A stretch of 64,000 bases of DNA, taken from NCBI GenBank assembly GCA_963720945.1, contig CAVRHH010000029.1, forward strand, positions 62,001-126,000, given 5' to 3'. Source of the DNA: Bog-532 sp963720945 (lineage in GTDB: Bacteria; Actinomycetota; Actinomycetes; Streptosporangiales; Streptosporangiaceae). Shown in pieces: positions 23,120 to 31,528 of this stretch. The notes below the pieces were generated by a model. The model was not told the origin of the DNA. It did no database searches and saw only the letters and a list, made by a program, of their open reading frames with translations. Both the position numbers and the translations under genes were made by a program. The first letter of the stretch is position 1. Every line of letters starts with the position of its first letter.

Positions 23120-25840
23120 TCAGGCGCTGCGGAGGGTGGCGCCCAGGCGTTCGGCGGCCTCGCCGACGGCGGCGTCCCGGGCCACGGCGACCTCGGCCGC
23201 GGTCAGCGTCCGGTCCGGGGCGCGGAACCGCAGCGTGTACGCCAGTGACTTGCGCCCCTCCCCCACCTGCGCGCCGGTGTAGACGTCGAACAGCGTGACG
23301 TCCTCCAGCAGGGTGCCATCGTCAACCGCGGCCGCGCCGGCCTGCAGGGCGGCCTGGACGTCTGCGGCCGGGACCGCCTCATCGACGATCAGCGCCACGT
23401 CCTGGGTAGCGAGCGGGTACGACGACAGCACCGGAGCCTGGACCGGGCCGGACCCCTCCGCGGCGGCCAGGATGGCTGACATGTCCAGCTCCATCGCGCT
23501 GGTGCGGGCCGGGAGGCCGAAGGCCTGGATCGCCCGCGGGTGCAGTTCGCCCGCGTAGCCGGCAAGCCATTCGGTCTCCTGCGAGCCGTCGCGGGCCCGT
23601 ACGAAGATGGCCGCGCAGCGGCCCGGGTGCCAGGGCGCCTGCTTGTCGGCGCGCACGGTCACCGAGACGCGGCAGGTACGGCCAATCTCGCGGGCGGCCT
23701 CAATGGCGTCCGCCCAGCATTCGGGGCGGCCTTCGCCCCACCAGCCGGCCGACTCCCGGTTACCGGCCAGCACCGCGGCCACGTGCAGCGGCTGGTCGGG
23801 CAGCGCGGCCTCCACCGAGGCCAGTTCCTCGAACGTCGGGGCCCGGCTCACCGGCAGCGCCGGCGGGACGGCCCGGCCGCCAAGCCGGGGCAGGAACACC
23901 AGGCTCATCTCGAACAGCGCGACGTCGCCGAAGCCCCGCCCGATGTTGCGGTTAAGCACGCGGAACAGCCCGGGCAGCAGCGTGGTCTGCAGCAGCGGCT
24001 CGTCTTCGTTGAGCGGGTTGGCCAGGGCCAGCATGTCGCGGCGGGGGTCCTCGGGCGGCAGCTGGAGCGCGTCGGCGTCGGCCGCGGAGACGAACGGAGC
24101 GGAGAGCACCTCCACGTAGCCGGCTCCGGCCAGGCCGCGGCCGACCGCGCGGCGCAGCCGCTGCCGGACGGTCAGCCCGTGCCCGGCGAAGGCGCGCGGA
24201 CGGTGGACCGGGATGTTCTCGTAGCCCTCCAGCCGGATGACCTCCTCGGCCAGGTCGGCCGGATCGGTGAGGTCGGACCGCCACGACGGCGGGGTCACCA
24301 CCAGCGCGTGCTCCGCGCGGTCGTGCTCGGTGGCGCAGCCGACCTGGCGGAGCCGGTGCACCACGACGTCGAGGCCGTAGACGACGCCGGCCACCCGGTC
24401 CGGGTAGTCGGCCGTCATCGTGATCATGACCGGGGGCACGTCCACGTGCGCGTGCGTGCAGCCCGGGATGATCTTCCCGTGCCCGAGCGACGCGAGCATC
24501 GCGACCGCCTTGGCCGAGGCGCGCAGCGGCAGCTCGCGGTCGACGCCGCGCTCGAACCGGTAGGACGCCTCGCTGTGCAGCCGGTGCCGCCGGCTCATCC
24601 GCGCCGTGCCGGCCGACGAGAAATGCGCCGCCTCGATGAGCAGGTCGGTGGAGTTCTCGTCGATCTCGGTGGCCAGGCCGCCCATCGTGCCGGCCAGCGA
24701 GATCGGCCCGGAATCATCGGCGATGACGATGTCGTCCGGGTCCAGGTCCCGGACGACGTGATCGAGGGTTTCCAGCCGCTCCCCCGGCGCCGCGCGGCGC
24801 ACCACGATCGGCCCGCTGAGCTTGGTGCCGTCGAACGCGTGCAGCGGCTGGCCGAGCTCGAGCATGAGGTAGTTGGTGACGTCCACGGCGAGGGAGACGG
24901 TCCGGATGCCGGAACGGGCCAGCCGGACGCGCATCCACAGCGGCGTCGGCGCCCCCGGCTGGAAGTCCCGCACCTCGCGCAGCACGAATCGGTCGCACGC
25001 GGACGGGTCGGCGATGCTGGCCTGGCGGATGTCACCGGACACCCAGCCGAGGTCGGCGCCGAGCCCGGCGTGCGCCGGCAGCCCCGCGTCGGCCGGGTCG
25101 GTGAACGGCACCCCGAACGCGATCCCGAGCTCGCGGGCGACGCCGCGCACGGACACGCAGTCACCGCGGTCCGGGGTCACGGCGATGTCGAGCACCTCGT
25201 CGCGCAGGCCGGCGTAGCGGACGAAGTCCGCGCCGAGCGGGGCGTCGGCCGGCAGCACCAGGATGCCGGAGTGGTCGGTGCCGATGCCGAGCTCGTCGGC
25301 GGCGCAGATCATGCCCTCCGACCGGCGGCCGTAAGTCTTCCGCGCGCCGATCTCGAACCCGCCGGGCAGCACCGCGCCCGGCTTGGCCAGCGCGATCCGG
25401 TCACCGACCGCGAAGTTGGTTGCGCCGCAGATGACCCCGAAGGTACCGTCGCCGGCGGCACCCTCGCCGTCCGTGCCCTCGGGCCCGGCGCCGTCGCGCT
25501 CTGCGTTCTCGTGCCCCCCGTCCTCTGCGTTCTCGTGCCCCGCGTCCTCGCGGGCGGCGCCTTCGGCCCCGGCGTCCGCGCGGGTGTCGTCCTCGCCGGT
25601 GTCGTCCTCGCCGGTGTCGTCCCTGGTCGTGACCCGGCAGTAACGGATCGGCTTCTTGAACTCGGCCAGCTCCTCGATCGCCAGCACCTTGGCCACGACC
25701 ACGCCGCTGATGTCGTGGCCGGCCGGCTCGACGGACTCGACCTCCAGGCCGGCCGCGGTCAGCCGGCGGGCCACCTCGGCCGGTTCGGTGGACACCTCTA
25801 CCGGCGCGTACTCGCGCAGCCAGGAAAGCGGAAGCTTCAT
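23120..25840 (-). CDS. pheT: Phenylalanyl-tRNA synthetase beta subunit, acidic insertion in the OB domain
   Basis: Beta subunit of the alpha2-beta2 PheRS, with tRNA-binding, editing (B3/B4) and anticodon-binding B8 domains. Seen: start MKLPLSWLREY, tRNA-binding OB fold (~40-190), editing region RLHSEASYRFERGVD (~430), and a C-terminal ferredoxin-like domain ending VGEAAERLGATLRSA. The protein has 906 residues against a usual ~800-830. The excess includes a ~58-residue acidic Asp/Glu/Gly/Ala-rich insertion with a DDTGE repeat at residues ~74-132, within the OB fold between RYCRVTTR and VICGATN. ATG lies 2 nt after the pheS stop. Confidence 0.96.
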   Translation of the reverse strand: MKLPLSWLREYAPVEVSTEPAEVARRLTAAGLEVESVEPAGHDISGVVVAKVLAIEELAEFKKPIRYCRVTTRDDTGEDDTGEDDTRADAGAEGAAREDAGHENAEDGGHENAERDGAGPEGTDGEGAAGDGTFGVICGATNFAVGDRIALAKPGAVLPGGFEIGARKTYGRRSEGMICAADELGIGTDHSGILVLPADAPLGADFVRYAGLRDEVLDIAVTPDRGDCVSVRGVARELGIAFGVPFTDPADAGLPAHAGLGADLGWVSGDIRQASIADPSACDRFVLREVRDFQPGAPTPLWMRVRLARSGIRTVSLAVDVTNYLMLELGQPLHAFDGTKLSGPIVVRRAAPGERLETLDHVVRDLDPDDIVIADDSGPISLAGTMGGLATEIDENSTDLLIEAAHFSSAGTARMSRRHRLHSEASYRFERGVDRELPLRASAKAVAMLASLGHGKIIPGCTHAHVDVPPVMITMTADYPDRVAGVVYGLDVVVHRLRQVGCATEHDRAEHALVVTPPSWRSDLTDPADLAEEVIRLEGYENIPVHRPRAFAGHGLTVRQRLRRAVGRGLAGAGYVEVLSAPFVSAADADALQLPPEDPRRDMLALANPLNEDEPLLQTTLLPGLFRVLNRNIGRGFGDVALFEMSLVFLPRLGGRAVPPALPVSRAPTFEELASVEAALPDQPLHVAAVLAGNRESAGWWGEGRPECWADAIEAAREIGRTCRVSVTVRADKQAPWHPGRCAAIFVRARDGSQETEWLAGYAGELHPRAIQAFGLPARTSAMELDMSAILAAAEGSGPVQAPVLSSYPLATQDVALIVDEAVPAADVQAALQAGAAAVDDGTLLEDVTLFDVYTGAQVGEGRKSLAYTLRFRAPDRTLTAAEVAVARDAAVGEAAERLGATLRSA

Positions 25841-25842
25841 CG

Positions 25843-26991
25843 TCAGATCTCCGTCCCGAATGCCCGGCTGAACCGCACGTCACCCTCGATGGTGTCGCGG
25901 ATGTCGGTGACCCCGTGGCCGATCATCAGCGTCCGCTCGATGCCGAGGCCGAACGCGAACCCGCTGTACCGGCGGGGGTCGACGCCGCTGGCCACCAGCA
26001 CGCGCGGGTTGACCATGCCGCAGCCGGCGATCTCGATCCAGCCCTGCGACCGGCACACACGGCACGGCTGGCCGCCGGGCCGGGTGGACGCGCCCCGGCA
26101 GATGTGGCACTCCATGGACACGTCCCCGGACGGCTCGGTGAACGGGAAGAAGTCCGGCCGGAACCGCGTCCGCAGCCCCTCGCCGAACATCGCGTCCACA
26201 AACGACTGGATCGCCCCGCGCAGGTCGGACATGGTCAGGCCCTCGTCGATAGCCAGGCCCTCGATCTGGTGGAAGACCGGGCTGTGCGTGGCGTCCAGCG
26301 CGTCGGCGCGGAAGCACCGGCCCGGGCTGACCACGTACAGCGGCAGCGGCCGGCTCAGCATGGCGCGGATCTGCACCGGGGAGGTGTGCGTCCGCAGGAT
26401 CACCCCGGAGTGCGGCGGGCCGCCGCCGGAGCGCCCGTCGTCGGCATCCTTGGGGCCGGCCACGAACAGCGTGTCCTGGGCCTCGCGGGCCGGGTGGTCC
26501 GGGGGGAAGTTCAGCGCGTCGAAGTTGTACCACTCGGCCTCGGCCTCCGGTCCCTCCGCGACCTCGTAGCCCATGGCCACAAAGACGTCGGTGAGCCGGT
26601 CGGCGGCCATCGTCACCGGATGCCGGGCCCCGGGCGGCACCCGGTCCCACGGCAGCGTCACGTCGACGGCCTCGGTGAGCAGCACCCGCCGGTCCCGGTC
26701 CGCCTCGAGCGCGGCGGTGCGCCCGGCCAGGGCCTTCTTTACCTCGCCGCGGGCCGCGCCAACCCGCTTGCCGGCGTCGGCCCGGGCCTGCGGCGGCAGC
26801 GCGCCGATCTCGGAGTTGGCCAGCGTCAGCGGCGCCTTGTCGCCGAAGTGCGCGATCCGCGCCTCCTTCAGCTCATCCAGCGTCTGCGCCGCGGCGATGG
26901 CCGCCAGCGCCTCATCGCGCATCCGTGCTACCTCGTCGGGCGACAACGGCGTCACCTCCACGGGGTCGTAGTTCGTGTTGGGTCCGGACAT
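25843..26991 (-). CDS. pheS: Phenylalanyl-tRNA synthetase alpha subunit
   Basis: Catalytic subunit of PheRS. 382 residues with an N-terminal coiled-coil (~15-100) and class II motifs: HPVTMAADRL, motif 2 (RTHTSPVQIRAM ... GRCFRADALDATHSPVFHQ) and motif 3 GFAFGLGIERTLMI near the C-terminus. It also has the CxxC-type pair (CHICRG and CRVC), an optional zinc-like feature of actinobacterial PheS. ATG with GGAAAGG upstream. Cotranscribed with pheT. I see no T-box or attenuator in the 240 bp upstream. Confidence 0.97.
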   Translation of the reverse strand: MSGPNTNYDPVEVTPLSPDEVARMRDEALAAIAAAQTLDELKEARIAHFGDKAPLTLANSEIGALPPQARADAGKRVGAARGEVKKALAGRTAALEADRDRRVLLTEAVDVTLPWDRVPPGARHPVTMAADRLTDVFVAMGYEVAEGPEAEAEWYNFDALNFPPDHPAREAQDTLFVAGPKDADDGRSGGGPPHSGVILRTHTSPVQIRAMLSRPLPLYVVSPGRCFRADALDATHSPVFHQIEGLAIDEGLTMSDLRGAIQSFVDAMFGEGLRTRFRPDFFPFTEPSGDVSMECHICRGASTRPGGQPCRVCRSQGWIEIAGCGMVNPRVLVASGVDPRRYSGFAFGLGIERTLMIGHGVTDIRDTIEGDVRFSRAFGTEI

Positions 26992-27234
26992 CGGGCCTTT
27001 CCTCGCGGGCCGAGCGGGTTTACTGCAGGTCTGGTGGTGGTTCCGGCGTCAATGATGCCGAACGGGACGTAGTAGGCGTCGGCCCGGCGCCGGGGCGGTC
27101 CCGGGCACACGTTCCGTGCGCAGGGCTCGCCGGACGGGCAGCGGCCGCCGGGTACCCCGGGGAACCGGGAACGGGTGCAGGGTAGCCGAAGGACGCGGGC
27201 GCGCCGTGGGTGGCCCGCGGAACGTCCGGCTCGC

Positions 27235-28383
27235 CTAGGCGGCAGGAGTCCCTGCGGGCATGGTAAATCGGAACTCCGCTCCGCCGCCGGGCGCGCGGCC
27301 CACGCTGATCGTGCCCCCGTGCGCTTCGACCAGCCCCTTGACGATGTAAAGGCCGAGACCGGTGCCGCCGCGCCGCTTACCCCGCCAGAACTGCCGGAAC
27401 ACGCGTGAAGCGAGGTCGGGGGCGATTCCCTCGCCCTCGTCCTGCACGGATACCGCTACAGCGTCGGCGCCGGCGCCGGCGGCTGGCTCTACCACGACAG
27501 TCACCGTACCAGCACCGTGCCGTACCGCGTTCTCCACGAGATTGGAAAGGATCTGGTCCACCTTGTCGGCGTCCAGCCAGGTCTCGGGCAGGCCGTCGCG
27601 GGCCTCCAGCCGGAACCGGTCCTCGGGCTCACCCGCCGCGATGCGCCCGGCGATGATCTTACGGGCGCGCTCGGGGACGTCGACGAGCTGGCGGTGGACC
27701 TCCAGCCGCCCCGATTCGATCCGGGAGACGTCGAGCAGTTCGGTGATCAGGCGGGTGACCCGGTCCGCGTCCGCGTTGACGGTCTCCAGCATCACGCGCT
27801 TCTGGTCGTCGGTGAACCGGTGCCACTTGGCCAGCAAGGTGGCGGTGAACCCCTTGACGCTGGTGAGCGGGGACCGCAGTTCGTGCGCGACGGTCGAGAC
27901 CAGGTTGGCGCGGCTGCGCTCGAGGCGGGCCCGCTGGCTGGCGTCGTGCAGCGAGACGACCAGCCGCAGCACGGCGTGGCGGCGCGGTTCGCGGACGTAG
28001 CGGACGACGACGAGCACCTCGGTGCCGTCCCGCAGGTAGAGCGCCCGTTCCGGGTGCCGGTTACGGATCTGCAGGCCGTGGTAGGGGTCGGTGCAGGCCC
28101 ACCAGTCGCGGCCGTCGGCGTCGCGCAGCGGGAGCACGTCGAACAGGTCCTTGCCGAGCGCCTCGGCGGGATCGACGTCGGTCAGGTGCGCCGCGGCCTG
28201 GTTGAAGACGGTGACGCGGCCCGCTTCGTCGGCGACGACGAGGCCGTCGGGAAGCTCGTCCGCGATGACGAGCCAGCCCAGGCCGCCGGGCACGCCGCAA
28301 GCCTCGGCGAACGCGTCGGGCCCCGGCAGCCTGCCCGCGTTCACGGGCTCGCCGGGCCAGCCCAGGGCTGCTCGGCTCGTCAT
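27235..28383 (-). CDS. PAS-domain sensor histidine kinase (orphan)
   Basis: 382 residues with no membrane segment. PAS domain ~35-150 (DELPDGLVVADEAGRVTVFNQAA), HisKA dimerisation domain with the phosphate-accepting His at about 167 (VAHELRSPLTSVKGF), then HATPase_c with N box NLVENAVRHG, G1 DEGEGIAPD and G2 GGTGLGLYIVKG. No response regulator is adjacent, so it is an orphan kinase, soluble and probably sensing a cytoplasmic or redox/light cue. A kinase at this position near pheST and the rRNA methyltransferase is a recurrent actinobacterial arrangement. The frame starts at ATG 28383 with no strong SD. Confidence 0.9.
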   Translation of the reverse strand: MTSRAALGWPGEPVNAGRLPGPDAFAEACGVPGGLGWLVIADELPDGLVVADEAGRVTVFNQAAAHLTDVDPAEALGKDLFDVLPLRDADGRDWWACTDPYHGLQIRNRHPERALYLRDGTEVLVVVRYVREPRRHAVLRLVVSLHDASQRARLERSRANLVSTVAHELRSPLTSVKGFTATLLAKWHRFTDDQKRVMLETVNADADRVTRLITELLDVSRIESGRLEVHRQLVDVPERARKIIAGRIAAGEPEDRFRLEARDGLPETWLDADKVDQILSNLVENAVRHGAGTVTVVVEPAAGAGADAVAVSVQDEGEGIAPDLASRVFRQFWRGKRRGGTGLGLYIVKGLVEAHGGTISVGRAPGGGAEFRFTMPAGTPAA

Positions 28384-28764
28384 GATCTACCCACTCGAAC
28401 GACGCCTCCATCTGGCACGTCCGCCCACTCCGGCTCGTCAGCCGCGCTGCGACCATCACCCATAGCGCGTGACGGAATGTGATGTGACTCTAGCGTGGCC
28501 GCGTTCGGGCAACAGCCCCACACCACCGATTGTGCGGCATGATGAGCGAAATGCCATATCTCGTAAGCGTTCCGTCAGAATCAGGCCTCCTGGCGGCCTC
28601 ATCCTCGTGCTCACCCCCGCCATCCTCCCCGCCCCGGCCGGGTCCTCGGTCGGGGCGGAGGTGGGGCCCCGGCGGGCGGGGGTGGGGGCGGGGCCCAGCT
28701 GACGGGGGTGGGGGCGGGGGCGGGCCCAGCTGACGGGGGCGGGGGGCCCTGGCGGGCGGGGGCA
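28384..28764. other. Spacer between histidine kinase and rRNA methyltransferase, no gene seen
   Basis: About 380 bp. The left part (28384-28560) is the upstream region of the histidine kinase and has TAGAGT (minus strand, near 28490) as a possible -10 without a good -35. The right part is a G-rich repeat listed separately. No ORF with coding character is seen. Confidence 0.5.
28676..28764. repeat. G-rich direct repeat with G-quadruplex potential
   Basis: The plus strand has repeated GGGCCCAGCTGACGGGGGTG-type units (two full and a partial copy) separated by runs of 4-6 G. Several tracts of three or more G in close succession could form G-quadruplexes on the plus strand (C-tracts in the mRNA). 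It sits directly downstream of the rRNA methyltransferase stop. Confidence 0.65.
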
Positions 28765-29619
28765 TCAGGCGGTGCGCTGGGCGCGGGCGCACGCGTAGAG
28801 GCAGACGGCGGCGGCGGTGGCCAGGTTGAGGCTCTCGGCGCGGCCGTAGATGGGGACCGCGACGCTCTCGTCGGCCAGCGCGAGCAGTTCGGACGGCATG
28901 CCCCACGCCTCGTTGCCGAAGATCCAGGCTGTCGGCGCGGCCAGCTCCGCGGTGGTCAGCTCGTCCAGGGTGCGGCCGCCCCGCGCGTCGGCCGCGAGCA
29001 CCCGGAGCCCGGCGGCGCGCAGCGCGGTGACCGCGCGATCCGGCGGGACCCCGGCCACCACCGGGACGTGGAACAGGCTGCCGGCCGACGCGCGGACGCA
29101 TTTGCCGTTGTAGGGGTCGACCGACGCGTCGGAGAAGATTACGGCCTGCGCGCCCGCCGCGTCGGCGGTACGCAGCACCGTCCCGGCGTTCCCCGGATCG
29201 CGCACGCTGGCCAGCACCGCGGCCAGCCGCAGGGGCGCGGCACGGTCCGGGCCGGCGTCTCCCCCGGCGCCGCCCAGGGCCTCGGCCAGCGGGACGTCGA
29301 CGAAACCGCAGACGGCGAGCAGGCCCTGCGGGGTGACCGTCTGGGCCAGCTCGGCCATCACCTCGCCGCTGACCAGATGCACCGGGATGCCGACGCGGGC
29401 CATGGCGGTGACCAGATCGGCGTGCCGGGCCCGCGCTTCCGCGGTGACGAACAGCTCGGTGACCGGGGCCCCGGAGCCGAACGCCTCCGTAACGGCTTGC
29501 GGGCCTTCCGCCAGGAAGGCCCGCGCACGCTGCCGGAACGCCCGTTTGGTCAACCGGCGCGCGGCTTTGAGCCGGGGCGAACGGACGCTGGTGTACGCCA
29601 GGCCGGGCGGGGCCGTCAT
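28765..29619 (-). CDS. TrmH/SpoU-family RNA 2'-O-methyltransferase
   Basis: 284 residues. An N-terminal substrate-binding domain (RAFLAEGPQAVTEAF, ~34-100) is followed by the knotted SPOUT domain with LASVRDPGNAGTVLRTADAAG (~150), FGNEAWGMP (~235) and SLNLATAAAVCLYACARA at the C-terminus, the family motifs for S-adenosylmethionine binding. Likely methylates a 23S rRNA nucleotide (TsnR/RlmB type); the exact target cannot be told. Position after infC-rpmI-rplT matches other actinobacteria, where this gene precedes pheST. Confidence 0.9.
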   Translation of the reverse strand: MTAPPGLAYTSVRSPRLKAARRLTKRAFRQRARAFLAEGPQAVTEAFGSGAPVTELFVTAEARARHADLVTAMARVGIPVHLVSGEVMAELAQTVTPQGLLAVCGFVDVPLAEALGGAGGDAGPDRAAPLRLAAVLASVRDPGNAGTVLRTADAAGAQAVIFSDASVDPYNGKCVRASAGSLFHVPVVAGVPPDRAVTALRAAGLRVLAADARGGRTLDELTTAELAAPTAWIFGNEAWGMPSELLALADESVAVPIYGRAESLNLATAAAVCLYACARAQRTA

Positions 29620-29715
29620 GGACGTCCCAGCGCCCGGTTAGGGCCGGCCCGGCCGCGGTGATGACCCGCGCCGCCGGGCCCGCCGGGCCCGCCGAGCCGG
29701 CGCTGGCCGCTGCCG

Positions 29716-30102
29716 TCAGGCAGCGGCACTCGATGCGCCGGCGTCTTCCGGCAGGGACTTCTTCGCCACCTCGACCAGCGCGGTGAACGCGGGGGCGTCT
29801 GCCACGGCCAGCTCGGCCAGCATGCGGCGGTCGACTTCGACGCCGGCCGCCTTCAGGCCCTGAATGAAACGGTTGTAGGTGATGCCGTTGGTACGGGCCG
29901 CCGCGTTGATGCGCTGGATCCACAGCCGCCGGAAGGCGCCCTTGCGGTCCTTGCGGTCCCGGTACGCGTACGTCATCGAGTGGAGCATTTGCTCCTTGGC
30001 CTTGCGGTACATCCGCGACCGCTGGCCGCGGTAACCGCTCGCCCGTTCGAGGACGACGCGGCGCTTCTTGTGGGCGTTGGCCGCCCGCTTGACGCGTGCC
30101 AT
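29716..30102 (-). CDS. rplT: 50S ribosomal protein L20
   Basis: Primary 23S rRNA-binding assembly protein. 128 residues starting MARVKRAANAHKKRR, with the conserved GYRGQRSRMYRKAKEQM and RLWIQRINAAAR blocks. Follows rpmI by 32 nt. In bacteria L20 often represses this operon by binding the mRNA leader; here the candidate sites are the repeated hairpins upstream of rpmI. Ordinary length plus a short Ala-rich tail. Confidence 0.98.
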   Translation of the reverse strand: MARVKRAANAHKKRRVVLERASGYRGQRSRMYRKAKEQMLHSMTYAYRDRKDRKGAFRRLWIQRINAAARTNGITYNRFIQGLKAAGVEVDRRMLAELAVADAPAFTALVEVAKKSLPEDAGASSAAA

Positions 30103-30134
30103 TTCTTCGTAACTCCCTCAGCTCGCGGGCCGGG

Positions 30135-30329
30135 CTACTTCCCCAGCAGCTTCTTGATCTCACGGACGTCGCTGGGTGCGACGCTCACTTCACCGGCGAG
30201 CCGGCGCGTCACGCGGGACGACTTGTGCTCCAGCAGGTGGTTTGTGTTGGCGCGGCGGCGCATCACCTTGCCGGTACCGGTCAGCCTGAAGCGCTTCGCG
30301 GCCCCGCTGTGGGTCTTCATCTTCGGCAT
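30135..30329 (-). CDS. rpmI: 50S ribosomal protein L35
   Basis: 64 residues, MPKMKTHSGAAKRFRLTGTG, the standard L35 start. The open frame continues upstream to 30485, but that part only reads through a duplicated hairpin repeat. ATG 30329 is fixed by family length and conservation. Middle gene of infC-rpmI-rplT. Confidence 0.97.
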   Translation of the reverse strand: MPKMKTHSGAAKRFRLTGTGKVMRRRANTNHLLEHKSSRVTRRLAGEVSVAPSDVREIKKLLGK

Positions 30330-30348
30330 GGTCGCCGTCGTCTCCTCA

Positions 30349-30462
30349 TTCTGTGCGTGCCCCGGGGTTCCGGGGCACGTTGTCCGTACCTGTGCCGGTG
30401 CCGGGTTCTGTGCGTGCCCCGGGGTTCCGGGGCACGTTGTCCGTACCTGTGCCAGTGCCGGG
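30349..30462 (-). repeat. Duplicated 57-bp hairpin unit in the rpmI leader
   Basis: Two head-to-tail copies of 57 bp (30349-30405 and 30406-30462) differ at one base. Each contains a perfect stem GTGCCCCGG / CCGGGGCAC around GGTT (30357-30378 and 30414-30435). They lie in the 186-nt gap between the infC stop and rpmI, the region where L20-dependent translational control acts in other bacteria. Regulation by L20 is an inference from position. Confidence 0.75.
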
Positions 30463-30515
30463 CCGTACGGGCCGGCACCTGGCACTCGTGCGTCAGGCGT
30501 TGGGCAGGCGTCCGG

Positions 30516-31517
30516 TCAGTTGGCCGAGACTTCCTGGCCTGGCTGCTTGGTCCCCTGCTCGCTGTCCGCGGCCCGCCGGGCCGCGGACGCCGCAGCGGCG
30601 TGCACGGCGCGCGGGCCGGGAACCGGCCGGGCGGGCGCACGGTCCGCAGGCGGCGGCGTGGGCCTGGCCGCTGCGGGCCGGGGCGCCGCAGGCCGGGGCG
30701 CCGCAGGCCGGGGAGCCGCGGGCTTGGCCTGTGCGGGCTTCGCCTGAGCAGGCTGCGCCTGGACGGGCTCCGCCTGCGCCGGCTGGGCCTGGACCGGCTG
30801 GGCCTGGACCGGCTGGGCCTGGACCGGCTGGGCCTGGACCGGCTGGGCCTGGACCGGCTGGGCCTGGACCGGCTCCGCCTCGGCGGGCTGGGCCTGGACG
30901 GCCTGGGTTCGCGGGCCCCGCTCGGTCTGCGGAGAACGCTCCGGGCGCTCGGGGTGGGAGCGCTCGGCCTGCTGGTGCACGGGACGGTCGGCCTTGGCAT
31001 CGCTCTTCCGGCGGTGCGGGCCGATCACCATGGTCATGTTCCGGCCGTCCTGCTTGGGCTGGGCTTCGACGAAGCCAAGCTCATCGACGTCGCCAGCCAG
31101 GCGCTGCAGCAGCCGGAACCCCAGTTCGGGCCGGGACTGCTCACGCCCGCGGAACATGATCGTCACCTTGACCTTGTCCCCTGCCTTGAGGAACCGCTCG
31201 ACGTGGCCCTTCTTGGTGCCGTAGTCGTGCGGGTCGATCTTCGGCCGGAGCTTGATCTCCTTGATGACCGTCTGGGCCTGGTTCTTACGTGATTCCCTGG
31301 CCTTGAGCGCGGACTCGTACTTGAACTTGCCGTAGTCCATGAGCTTGCAGACCGGTGGCCGCGCCGTCGGCGCGACCTCAACCAGATCGAGGTCGGCTTC
31401 CTGGGCCAACCGGAGCGCGTCGTCGATCGAAACGATCCCGACCTGCTCGCCGGCGGGTCCGACCAGCCTGACCTCGGGAACACGGATGCGCTCGTTTATA
31501 CGCGGTTCGGCGCTGAT
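30516..31517 (-). CDS. infC: Translation initiation factor IF-3, with repeat-rich C-terminal tail
   Basis: Binds the 30S subunit and checks start codon selection. N-domain (SAEPRINERIRVPEVRLVG onward), linker with KLMDYGKFKYE, and C-domain with KPKIDPHDY-like LRPKIDPHDYGTKKGH and FRGREQSRPELG are all present. After residue ~185 comes a ~145-residue tail rich in Pro, Gln and Ala with six PVQAQ repeats. No ATG, GTG or TTG fits the N-terminus: the frame has ATC at 31517-31515 just after SD AAGGAGGT, so ATC is the likely start. Non-canonical infC starts (ATT in E. coli) allow IF3 autoregulation. 333 residues. Upstream is a leader with an attenuator-like terminator. Confidence 0.93.
   Translation of the reverse strand: MSAEPRINERIRVPEVRLVGPAGEQVGIVSIDDALRLAQEADLDLVEVAPTARPPVCKLMDYGKFKYESALKARESRKNQAQTVIKEIKLRPKIDPHDYGTKKGHVERFLKAGDKVKVTIMFRGREQSRPELGFRLLQRLAGDVDELGFVEAQPKQDGRNMTMVIGPHRRKSDAKADRPVHQQAERSHPERPERSPQTERGPRTQAVQAQPAEAEPVQAQPVQAQPVQAQPVQAQPVQAQPVQAQPAQAEPVQAQPAQAKPAQAKPAAPRPAAPRPAAPRPAAARPTPPPADRAPARPVPGPRAVHAAAASAARRAADSEQGTKQPGQEVSAN
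30781..30870. repeat. 15-bp tandem repeat, 6 copies, inside infC
   Basis: GGCTGGGCCTGGACC repeated six times exactly, encoding PVQAQ units of the IF3 C-terminal tail. Degenerate copies continue on both sides. Confidence 0.95.
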
Positions 31518-31528
31518 GTGACCTCCTT
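31515..31528 (-). promoter_or_regulatory. infC ribosome binding site and ATC start
   Basis: Minus strand AAGGAGGT (31528-31521), CAC, then ATC (31517-31515) followed by AGC GCC GAA, matching the conserved SAEPRINE start of actinobacterial IF3. No canonical start lies in frame between the preceding low-complexity sequence and the conserved domain. The strong SD fixes translation here. Confidence 0.7.

Noticed and set aside
23540..26569. 1009-codon plus-strand ORF antisense to pheT/pheS
   Set aside because: Shadow of GC-skewed third positions; the sense strand encodes PheT and PheS.
30330..30485. Long N-terminal extension of rpmI
   Set aside because: L35 is about 64 residues; the extension only reads through the duplicated hairpin repeat.
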